Positions 1 to 5,731 of a DNA stretch of 8,300 nucleotides are shown here, in pieces. Each line of letters opens with the position of its first letter. Position 1 is the first letter of the stretch. The stretch lies in NCBI GenBank assembly GCA_016926235.1, contig JAFGOZ010000085.1, forward strand, positions 1 through 8,300. Direction: 5' to 3'. The DNA comes from Bacteroidales bacterium (lineage in GTDB: Bacteria > Bacteroidota > Bacteroidia > Bacteroidales > UBA10428). The position numbers and the translations under genes are program-made. Under the pieces are notes generated by a model. That model had not been told where the DNA came from, searched no databases, and was given only the letters and a program-made list of their open reading frames with translations.

Positions 1-468
1 ACCGCCGAATTTCTCGGAGCCCTTGATTTTATTGTTATCGCGGTTCCATCAATACTGCTTAAAGGATTAATCTGGTGTCTTGGGTTTATTTACCTGGCAA
101 AGGGTGCAAAGAAGATCTTTATTGTTACAGAATTCATCGGCAATATTACATTTATTTCGGCGAATATATTGGGGTATTATTATTACGGAATCAGAGGTTT
201 GGGAATTTCAATGCTGCTTAGTTCCTCAATCTTTTTAATAACGCATTATCTGATCGTTCGCCATTTTTACAAATTTAGCTTCAGTTTGAGATTGGCTCTG
301 ATATTCTGGCTGCAATTAATATTTTGCATTACCGGGATGATCCTGAGTTTATTGTTCGATTATAGATCATTCGTTTTATATATTTCTCCCATCATTATCG
401 GTAACATTGTGTACAGTGTTTACCAGATTAACAAAAGAATAGGGTTATTTAATTATTTCATAAGATGA
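1..468 (+). CDS. Wzx-type polysaccharide flippase, C-terminal part (partial, 5' end outside window)
   Basis: The reading frame is open from the first base and ends at a TGA, giving the last 155 residues of a membrane protein. Wzx-type flippases of the MATE/PST superfamily move undecaprenyl-diphosphate-linked oligosaccharides from the cytoplasmic to the periplasmic face of the inner membrane. The fragment has about four to five hydrophobic segments, near fragment residues 10-31, 38-60, 62-80, 96-118 and 122-140. It also has the pattern LAKGAKKIFIVTE followed by NILGYYYYGIRGLGIS, which I recognise from the C-terminal half of Bacteroidota oligosaccharide flippases. A TTG at 169 is an internal codon, not a start. 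The stop overlaps the next gene's ATG by four bases (ATGA, 465-468), which suggests translational coupling. Half or more of the protein is missing, so family membership is fairly sure but the substrate is unknown. A different multi-spanning transporter is the main alternative. Confidence 0.8.
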   Translation, partial: TAEFLGALDFIVIAVPSILLKGLIWCLGFIYLAKGAKKIFIVTEFIGNITFISANILGYYYYGIRGLGISMLLSSSIFLITHYLIVRHFYKFSFSLRLALIFWLQLIFCITGMILSLLFDYRSFVLYISPIIIGNIVYSVYQINKRIGLFNYFIR

Positions 469-1424
469 GTATAGAATCAAATAATCCACTTGTCTCCGTT
501 GCCGTTATCACCTATAATTCTGCCAGGTATGTACTTGAAACATTGGAAAGCGTTAAGGCGCAGACCTATGCAAATATTGAACTGATCATCAGCGATGATC
601 ACTCCAGCGATAATACTGTTTCACTTTGCCAGCTATGGATTGAAGAAAAAAGAGAAAGGTTTATCAGAACCGAGATGATCACTGTTCCGGAGAATACGGG
701 TGTTTCGGCCAATTGCAACCGGGCTATTCAAGCAGCAAAAGGTGAATGGGTAAAGTTTATAGCAGGCGATGATGTCCTTTTACCGAATTGCATCAAAGAC
801 AACATAGATTATGTTGTAATGAATCCGGAAGCACATATCATATTCAGCCAGGTTAAAGCATATAATAAAACATTTGAAGACAAGAGTTTCACCCGTAACA
901 TACCGGGAGAATTCCCAACCAATCTGATGGATCCGGAATTCACAGCACGAGATCAATATGAATTATTGCTTTTATCAGACCGAATTACTTACACCCCATC
1001 TTATTTCTTTTATAAGCAAACTGTTTTAAATGTTGGAGGTTATGACGAAACAGATAAACTGGTCGAAGATTACCCCATGTGGTTGAAATTAACGGCAGCA
1101 GGTAAAAAATTTTATTATTTTCACAAACCAACTGTTGGTTACCGGATCCATCAGCAAGCGATAAATAATGTAGGAGTAGATGTATTATTCAAACCTTCAG
1201 AGATCAATAACTATGCAGTCCGAAAAAAAAATGCGCATCCCCATCTCCCCTGGCCCAGGGTCGCTGCGGAAACATGGAGATACCATGTTAGTGTAATTTT
1301 TAAAGTAAGTGGTATAATAAAAAACACTTCGCTCTTGCGATTTTTGTATATCCTATGTGCGCATTATCTTAACCCATTTATTTATATTCAAGCCTTTATT
1401 AGTATCACATCCAAAAAAAAATGA
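465..1424 (+). CDS. Family 2 glycosyltransferase (first of three)
   Basis: This is a 319-residue GT-A fold, inverting GT2 glycosyltransferase that likely adds one sugar to the lipid-linked repeat unit at the cytoplasmic face. The nucleotide-binding start SVAVITYNSA is at residues 11-20, SDDHSSDNT at 43-51, a GDD metal-binding (DXD-like) motif at 101-103, and a probable catalytic ED pair at 201-202 in VEDYPMWLKL. GYRIH at 225-229 closes the catalytic domain. Residues about 288-314 are rich in aromatic and aliphatic residues and may lie on or in the membrane. The ATG at 465 places the GT2 beta strand at the usual distance from the N terminus and overlaps the flippase stop by four bases. There is no Shine-Dalgarno sequence, as is usual in Bacteroidota. 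The gene ends in AAA AAA AAA TGA, one base before the next start, and a second nine-A run lies inside it at 1223-1231. Donor and acceptor sugars cannot be read from the sequence. Confidence 0.9.
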   Translation: MSIESNNPLVSVAVITYNSARYVLETLESVKAQTYANIELIISDDHSSDNTVSLCQLWIEEKRERFIRTEMITVPENTGVSANCNRAIQAAKGEWVKFIAGDDVLLPNCIKDNIDYVVMNPEAHIIFSQVKAYNKTFEDKSFTRNIPGEFPTNLMDPEFTARDQYELLLLSDRITYTPSYFFYKQTVLNVGGYDETDKLVEDYPMWLKLTAAGKKFYYFHKPTVGYRIHQQAINNVGVDVLFKPSEINNYAVRKKNAHPHLPWPRVAAETWRYHVSVIFKVSGIIKNTSLLRFLYILCAHYLNPFIYIQAFISITSKKK

Positions 1425-1425
1425 A

Positions 1426-2259
1426 ATGAAACTTTCTGTAATCACGATAAACTTCAACAACGCAGCCGGTCTTCGAAAGACCATGGAAAGCTTATTCAAT
1501 CAATCGTTTACTGATTATGAGTATATTATAATTGATGGAGGAAGTACGGATGATAGTGTAGATGTGATTGGGGAATATGCTGTCAGAATCAATTATTGGG
1601 TGAGTGAGGCCGATAAAGGCATTTTTAATGCAATGAATAAAGGCATTTTAAATGCTAATGGAGAATATTTGCTCTTTTTGAATTCTGGCGATTGGTTGGC
1701 AGACAACACTATTCTGGAAAAAGTATTTGCCTGTGAGCCAATAGCTGATATCATTTATGGAGACGTCCTATATATCTATCCGGAAGGAACCATCAAGTTC
1801 TATCCTTCACTAAGGGAGAATGAATTAACAATGGCTAATTTTAACCGTAATAACAGGGCTACCATTTCACATCCATCATCTTTTATTAAAAGGGAATTAT
1901 TTAAGAATAACTTATATGATGAAAGTTATAAAATAATAGCGGACATTAAATTCTTCATCGAGCAAATTATTATGCAAAACGCATCAGCGCAATATATTCC
2001 TCTTGTAATTTCCAATTTTTCGGTTGATGGGCTCAGTAGCAATCCCGATAGCTGGGCGGCTACGATTAAAGAGAGAGAAAGGATATTCCATGAGTTTTTA
2101 CCGGAACGTGTATTAAAAGACTACGAATTAATTTATCAATTCCGGGATTCTTCCTTATTAAAACATATGCCTTTTCTTAATAATACAACAGGATTTCAAG
2201 TAGTGGTTTCTAAAGTTGTTGGCTTCATGATTTGGGTCTATAAACTATTAAGAATGTAA
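1426..2259 (+). CDS. Family 2 glycosyltransferase (second of three, WcaE-like subtype)
   Basis: This 277-residue GT2 enzyme is of a subtype common in colanic-acid and O-antigen loci. KLSVITINFNN at residues 2-12 is the first nucleotide-binding strand, and IDGGSTDDS at 36-44 contacts the nucleotide. The signature EADKGIFNAMNKG is at 61-73, NSGD at 86-89 occupies the DXD position, and SHPSSFIKRELF is at 148-159. ADIKFF at 172-177 probably carries the catalytic acidic residue. A hydrophobic tail covers about 255-277. The frame is open further upstream, with an ATG at 1357 inside the previous gene. I chose 1426 because it puts the GT2 strand at residue 2, as is typical, and because it lies one base after the upstream stop, a standard operon junction. 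The A-rich leader just before it may help initiation. Sugar specificity is unknown. Confidence 0.9.
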   Translation: MKLSVITINFNNAAGLRKTMESLFNQSFTDYEYIIIDGGSTDDSVDVIGEYAVRINYWVSEADKGIFNAMNKGILNANGEYLLFLNSGDWLADNTILEKVFACEPIADIIYGDVLYIYPEGTIKFYPSLRENELTMANFNRNNRATISHPSSFIKRELFKNNLYDESYKIIADIKFFIEQIIMQNASAQYIPLVISNFSVDGLSSNPDSWAATIKERERIFHEFLPERVLKDYELIYQFRDSSLLKHMPFLNNTTGFQVVVSKVVGFMIWVYKLLRM

Positions 2260-2275
2260 TTCTTTTAAAACAGAT

Positions 2276-2281
2276 TGATTG
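2276..2281 (+). promoter_or_regulatory. TTG translation start directly after an in-frame stop
   Basis: The bases TGATTG combine an in-frame TGA with the TTG start of the third family 2 glycosyltransferase. No ATG or GTG lies between this stop and the conserved N-terminal strand, so initiation must use TTG or a still rarer codon. No Shine-Dalgarno sequence precedes it, only an A-rich stretch at about 2266-2274. A weak start here would keep this enzyme at lower levels than its neighbours, which is an inference. Confidence 0.65.
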
Positions 2282-3292
2282 AAACGCCTCAGTATCATCA
2301 TTCCTATGTACAATGTAGCGTCCTATGTGGAGCGTTGTATCCGTAGCCTGGAGGATCAGAATATCCCAAAAGAAGACTACGAACTTATATGCATCAATGA
2401 CGGATCCCCGGATAATTGCAAGGAAATTATTGAACAATTACAAACAGAATTTCCAAATATTGAACTGATAGACCAGGAAAACCAGGGGGTATCCATGGCA
2501 CGAAATAATGGTATTGATAAAGCAAGAGGTAAATACCTGCTCTTCATTGATCCCGATGATTATGTAGACCCTAACTGCTTTGCCAGGGTATTATTAAATA
2601 TTGAGCAGAAAAAGGCCCAGGTTTCTTTCCTGGGTTTTAGTTTCTTGAATGAAGATGGATCCTTGCGCAAAGCCAGGTTCAACCAGGATCATTCAGCTGA
2701 AGTTTATACAGGTATTGATGCATATTATATTGCCAGGGGAGATGGACAGACTGACCCTGACAGGGTGTGGGCAGTCCTGTTTCAGAGGGAATTCCTGGAT
2801 AAACATGATTTACGTTTCTTAGCTGATGTACTATACCTGGAAGATGGTGAATTTATTGCCCGAATCATGTGCCTGGCAGAACGCTGTGTTTTTGACGGTA
2901 ATTCCTTTTATCAGAGAACTACGCGTCCGGGATCAGCTACGCACTCCAATCTGTTTGGCTCAGAGAGGGCTTTGAATGGTTTTATCCGGGCAGCAAGAAA
3001 CTTAAAGGAGTTTCAAAACGCCCATGATCTAACGAAAACCCAGAAAGATTTCCTGAATCAACCTGTTATAAAATTTATCGTACTGGCATATAATTCTTGT
3101 ATAAATAAATTTTCTTTTAAAAAGTGCAGGTTCATCCGGGCTCAGCTGACAAAGAGCAACTTAACCAAATGTGAGCATGAAGGTGTCGACAAATTCTATA
3201 TGGTCTATTCAAAAGCCTATAACTTTTCGCCTTTCTTATTATTGATTGTAATATTCCTCAGACAGAGATCCAGGGTATTAAGCAGGAGATGA
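2279..3292 (+). CDS. Family 2 glycosyltransferase (third of three, TTG start)
   Basis: This is a 337-residue inverting GT2 glycosyltransferase, probably another repeat-unit assembly enzyme at the inner membrane. RLSIIIPMYNVASYVERCI begins at residue 3, IND lies at 39-41, QGVSMARNNGI at 69-79, and the metal-binding DPDD at 91-94. A probable catalytic ED pair sits at 188-189 within LEDGEF, and YQRTTRPGSATH at 211-222 is the region that closes the active site in this subtype. Residues 316-327 near the C terminus are strongly hydrophobic. The start is a TTG directly preceded by an in-frame TGA (2276-2278). The next ATG is codon 10 and would remove the first beta strand, so TTG is effectively forced. 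The 19-base gap from the previous gene fits one transcript. This gene is not a recent copy of the two before it: spacing and motif details differ throughout. Confidence 0.9.
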   Translation: MKRLSIIIPMYNVASYVERCIRSLEDQNIPKEDYELICINDGSPDNCKEIIEQLQTEFPNIELIDQENQGVSMARNNGIDKARGKYLLFIDPDDYVDPNCFARVLLNIEQKKAQVSFLGFSFLNEDGSLRKARFNQDHSAEVYTGIDAYYIARGDGQTDPDRVWAVLFQREFLDKHDLRFLADVLYLEDGEFIARIMCLAERCVFDGNSFYQRTTRPGSATHSNLFGSERALNGFIRAARNLKEFQNAHDLTKTQKDFLNQPVIKFIVLAYNSCINKFSFKKCRFIRAQLTKSNLTKCEHEGVDKFYMVYSKAYNFSPFLLLIVIFLRQRSRVLSRR

Positions 3293-3362
3293 GATCGAAC
3301 CTATGTCAGCCATTATTTCCTGTAAACTAGTTTTCAAACGAATACCGCAATAACCAGTCGTT
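3293..3362 (+). repeat. Spacer copy 1, similar to the spacer at 4548-4624
   Basis: This 70-base gap before the WecF-like gene shares ordered blocks with the gap after that gene. The blocks are GATC (3293), ACCTA (3299), TGTC (3304), CCAT (3310), and AATACCGCAATAA at 3341-3353, which matches the other copy at 12 of 13 bases; a short CCAGT follows at 3354. The two spacers differ by small insertions, including about 25 bases between CCAT and the 13-mer here. Both begin at or within two bases of a stop codon. The shared blocks are seen directly. That they are diverged copies is an inference, and a shared regulatory leader is an alternative. I see no clear Bacteroidota promoter or terminator in it. 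Confidence 0.45.
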
Positions 3363-4547
3363 ATGCATGAATCAAAAATATCCATTCTTCACCTGGCTTC
3401 GGATGAAAAATTCATCAATGCCGCAAATTATATTTTTGAAGAGGCTTTTCCCGGGTGCAACGAATTTATAATTCCCCGCGGGAAATTCAAGCGGGACCTG
3501 ATCCATGTTAAAAAGCAGAAGAATGTCAGAATCGTACGCCATGGCAGAGGACTTATAAAATCATTGGCAGCCAAAACGCGGCATTATGATTGCGTCATGC
3601 TGCACGGCATTACCGGGTTCAACAGCAGCGTATTCCTGGCCGCAAAAGAAAAGCATAAGTTTGTAGGGATCTTATGGGGGGCAGAACTTTATACAGATGA
3701 GAATTTCCCCGGCAATGGCCTCTATGGCGAATTTACCGCATCATTGAATATCAGGCAGGCCGATTCATCCTTCAAAGAGAAAATCAAAAATATAATCAGG
3801 CCTTTATTATACGGTAATCCGGTCGACGCTGATGATGTTACGAAATCTGCGGCCGCCAGGCTATCCTATCTCAGTTCGTTTCACGAAGAAGAGTTTGAAC
3901 TTTTCAAGGGAAAACAGCTTATTTCACCACATTGTCAATTTATTCCTTTTAATTACTACCCCCTTGAATACATAACCAAAGGATATGAACAGTCTTTTGT
4001 GAATGGGAATAATATCCTCTTAGGTAATTCTGCCACTCCCACAAATAATCATCTTGAAGCTTTCCGGAAACTTGAAGAATTTAATTTAGGCGATCGCAGG
4101 ATCATTGTACCCCTCAGTTATGGGAATCGCTTTTATGCGGATCATATTCAATCAAAAGGAATTGAGTTCTTTAATGGCAATCTGAAAGCCTTGCGTGACT
4201 TTCTGCCCCTGTATGAATATACCAGTGTGATACAAAGTTGTGGGATTGTTATCATGAATCATTACAGGCAGCAGGGAATGGGAAATATAAACTTAATGTT
4301 ATGGCTGGGAAGCAAGGTATATTTGAATGAATCCAATACTTATTATCAATATTTGAAAAGGATCGGGATCAGGGTCTTCTCCATTGAAAAAGAACTGGTA
4401 AAACAGAATATTCATGCACTGAGCAATTTATCAGATCCTGAAATCCTTGAGAACAGAAATATTCTAAAGAAAGTGTTGGACGAAGAAATTACAATTGACA
4501 GGCTTAAAGACAGCCTATTAAATGCGTTTATTAACCCGATTAAATAA
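3363..4547 (+). CDS. WecF-like glycosyltransferase (family GT56, TDP-Fuc4NAc:lipid II transferase family)
   Basis: This 394-residue protein matches the WecF (4-alpha-L-fucosyltransferase, GT56) pattern. In enterobacteria, WecF adds Fuc4NAc from TDP-Fuc4NAc to the lipid II intermediate of enterobacterial common antigen at the inner membrane. The N terminus has ISILHLASDEKFI at residues 6-18 and ILWGAELY at 103-110. The family signatures are ILLGNSATPTNNHLEAF at 218-234, IIVPLSYGNRFYA at 247-259, and NHYRQQGMGNINLMLWLG at 299-316, followed by KVYLN and a GIRVFSI segment near 335-341. I recognise these as a GT-B-like fold family present in many Bacteroidota polysaccharide loci. The sequence is somewhat longer than E. 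coli WecF, and residues about 111-215 are less familiar to me. No Fuc4NAc synthesis genes are visible here, so the donor may be a different deoxy-amino sugar. The flanking spacers resemble each other. The gene symbol is left blank because the substrate is not established. Confidence 0.85.
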   Translation: MHESKISILHLASDEKFINAANYIFEEAFPGCNEFIIPRGKFKRDLIHVKKQKNVRIVRHGRGLIKSLAAKTRHYDCVMLHGITGFNSSVFLAAKEKHKFVGILWGAELYTDENFPGNGLYGEFTASLNIRQADSSFKEKIKNIIRPLLYGNPVDADDVTKSAAARLSYLSSFHEEEFELFKGKQLISPHCQFIPFNYYPLEYITKGYEQSFVNGNNILLGNSATPTNNHLEAFRKLEEFNLGDRRIIVPLSYGNRFYADHIQSKGIEFFNGNLKALRDFLPLYEYTSVIQSCGIVIMNHYRQQGMGNINLMLWLGSKVYLNESNTYYQYLKRIGIRVFSIEKELVKQNIHALSNLSDPEILENRNILKKVLDEEITIDRLKDSLLNAFINPIK

Positions 4548-4624
4548 TTGATCACCTAACTGTCCATACAAATTCCGCAATAAGTTCAGATATATTACAA
4601 CCAGTTGAAATTTACAGTTTTGAC
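4548..4624 (+). repeat. Spacer copy 2, similar to the spacer at 3293-3362
   Basis: This 77-base gap before the epimerase gene shares ordered blocks with the gap before the WecF-like gene. The blocks are GATC (4550), ACCTA (4554), TGTC (4561), CAT (4565), and AATTCCGCAATAA at 4571-4583, which differs from copy 1 at one of 13 positions; CCAGT follows at 4601 after an extra stretch of about 17 bases. No strong hairpin with a T-run and no TTTG/TAnnTTTG-type Bacteroidota promoter is convincing here. The function is unknown, with duplication remnant and conserved leader as the two main options. Confidence 0.45.
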
Positions 4625-5731
4625 ATGAGATTGACATTGATAGCAGGTGCCCGTCCAAATTTTATTAAAATTGCTCCTATTATTGAAGCAATAGCCAGGT
4701 ACAGGGTGCAGGGTGCAGAGGGCAGGGATATTAAATACAGATTGGTACATACCGGGCAGCATTATGACCGGAAAATGAGCGATACCTTTTTCAGGGAATT
4801 GAACATCCCTGAACCAGATGTGAACCTGGGATGCGGAGGAGGAACTCAGGCTGAACAAACTGCCGCCATCATGGTGGCATTTGAAAAGGAATTGCTTGCC
4901 AATCCCGCCGACCTGGTCATGGTGGTCGGAGATGTCACCAGTACCATGGCCTGCAGCATAGTGGCCAAGAAATTACACACCAAAGTAGCGCACGTAGAAG
5001 CCGGGATCCGCTCAAATGATTTAACGATGCCGGAAGAGATCAATCGCATGGTGACCGACTGCCTGGCCGATTACTTTTTCACTACCACCCTGGATGCTGG
5101 TGAGAATCTGAAAAAACTGGGGATCCCTGAAGACAGAATATTCTTTGTGGGCAATGTGATGATCGACACACTGCTGTCCAATCAAGCCCGTTTTAAAAAA
5201 CCTGCGATCTGGGACCAATTGGAATTGGAGCAAGGCAATTACCTGGTCATGACCCTCCATCGCCCTGCCAATGTTGACGAAGAAAGCAAGTTCAGAGCGC
5301 TTCTCGAAGCCATCATCAAGAATTCCAATGGCCTCCCGGTGATCTTCCCGGTCCATCCCCGCGCCGCAAAAATAATTCAGTCCCTCAGTCTCAAAGTCTC
5401 AAAGTCTCTCCATTTAATCGATCCCCTCGGCTACCTTGAATTCAACTACCTGGTCCAACATGCAAAAGCCGTGATAACGGATTCAGGCGGCATAACGGAA
5501 GAAACCACCATAATGGGTATCCCGTGCCTGACCTTACGGGACAATACTGAACGGCCTGAAACCATAACTATCGGGACCAATGAGCTGATCGGGACAAACC
5601 CGGATGGCATCAAGCCTGCCCTGGATAAACTCTTTGCAGGAAAGTGGAAGAAAGGGAGCATTCCCAATCTATGGGATGGCAAAACCGCGGAAAGAATTGT
5701 TGCCCGCCTAATTGAACTATATGGAAGTTAG
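4625..5731 (+). CDS. wecB: UDP-N-acetylglucosamine 2-epimerase, non-hydrolysing (WecB type)
   Basis: This cytosolic enzyme interconverts UDP-GlcNAc and UDP-ManNAc, supplying ManNAc or, with a dehydrogenase not seen here, ManNAcA for the polysaccharide. At 368 residues it is full length for the family (about 360-380). It has two Rossmann-like domains of the GT-B-like epimerase fold. Visible signatures are GARPNFIK (8-15), HTGQHYD (42-48), VVGDVTST (100-107), HVEAGIRS (123-130), PEEINR (136-141), LHRPANVD (211-218), VHPR (243-246), ITDSGGITEE (284-293) and DNTERPE (306-312). The acidic residues of PEEINR and the histidine of LHRPANVD correspond to residues important for catalysis in E. coli WecB. 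Two variable loops carry short tandem DNA repeats, coding for residues 26-35 and 252-262, without breaking the frame. The ATG at 4625 puts the first strand at residue 3. The last 11 bases overlap the next gene. Base composition is richer in GC than the upstream transferases. Confidence 0.95.
   Translation: MRLTLIAGARPNFIKIAPIIEAIARYRVQGAEGRDIKYRLVHTGQHYDRKMSDTFFRELNIPEPDVNLGCGGGTQAEQTAAIMVAFEKELLANPADLVMVVGDVTSTMACSIVAKKLHTKVAHVEAGIRSNDLTMPEEINRMVTDCLADYFFTTTLDAGENLKKLGIPEDRIFFVGNVMIDTLLSNQARFKKPAIWDQLELEQGNYLVMTLHRPANVDEESKFRALLEAIIKNSNGLPVIFPVHPRAAKIIQSLSLKVSKSLHLIDPLGYLEFNYLVQHAKAVITDSGGITEETTIMGIPCLTLRDNTERPETITIGTNELIGTNPDGIKPALDKLFAGKWKKGSIPNLWDGKTAERIVARLIELYGS
4702..4728 (+). repeat. 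7-base tandem repeat inside the epimerase gene (unit CAGGGTG)
   Basis: Two perfect CAGGGTG units (4702-4708, 4709-4715) are followed by a CAGAGGG variant (4716-4722) and a partial CAGGGA (4723-4728). The tract encodes residues 26-35 of the epimerase, in the loop between the first helix and the HTGQH strand. A gain or loss of one 7-base unit would shift the frame, so three units would have to change together to keep the protein intact. Confidence 0.6.
5379..5410 (+). repeat. 8-base tandem repeat inside the epimerase gene (unit AGTCTCAA)
   Basis: Four consecutive 8-base units are visible: AGTCCCTC, AGTCTCAA, AGTCTCAA and AGTCTCTC, the middle two identical. They encode epimerase residues 252-262 (QSLSLKVSKSL, serine, leucine and lysine rich) between the conserved VHPR and LIDPLGY motifs, a position that is variable in the family. 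The frame is open across it. A one-unit change would shift the frame. Confidence 0.65.

Noticed and set aside
1357..1425. Upstream ATG that would extend the second glycosyltransferase by 23 residues
   Set aside because: It lies inside the previous gene, and the extension has no resemblance to the start of family 2 transferases. The ATG at 1426 places the first strand correctly and abuts the upstream stop.
2225..2437. 70-residue open frame on the - strand at the junction of the second and third transferases
   Set aside because: It is an antisense shadow of the conserved N terminus of the third transferase, with no upstream signal.
465..3292. Recent tandem duplication of the three family 2 glycosyltransferases
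   Set aside because: The three proteins differ in length, motif wording and C-terminal regions. They share only the general family signature, so they are different subtypes rather than fresh copies.
3324..3333. Perfect 10-base palindrome AAACTAGTTT in the spacer before the WecF-like gene
   Set aside because: It has no loop, no T-run and no counterpart in the similar spacer at 4548-4624. Short AT-rich palindromes are common.
3320..3340. Possible Bacteroidota promoter -7 element (TAGTTTTC resembling TAnnTTTG)
   Set aside because: The last position does not match and no convincing -33 TTTG lies at the right distance. The operon layout does not require a promoter here.
4595..5682. Several open frames on the - strand opposite the epimerase
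   Set aside because: They mirror a highly conserved + strand gene, have no family features, and overlap one another.
5712..5720. TTG that would extend the GT-B glycosyltransferase by three residues
   Set aside because: The ATG at 5721 is a stronger start and leaves the conserved N-terminal strand intact.
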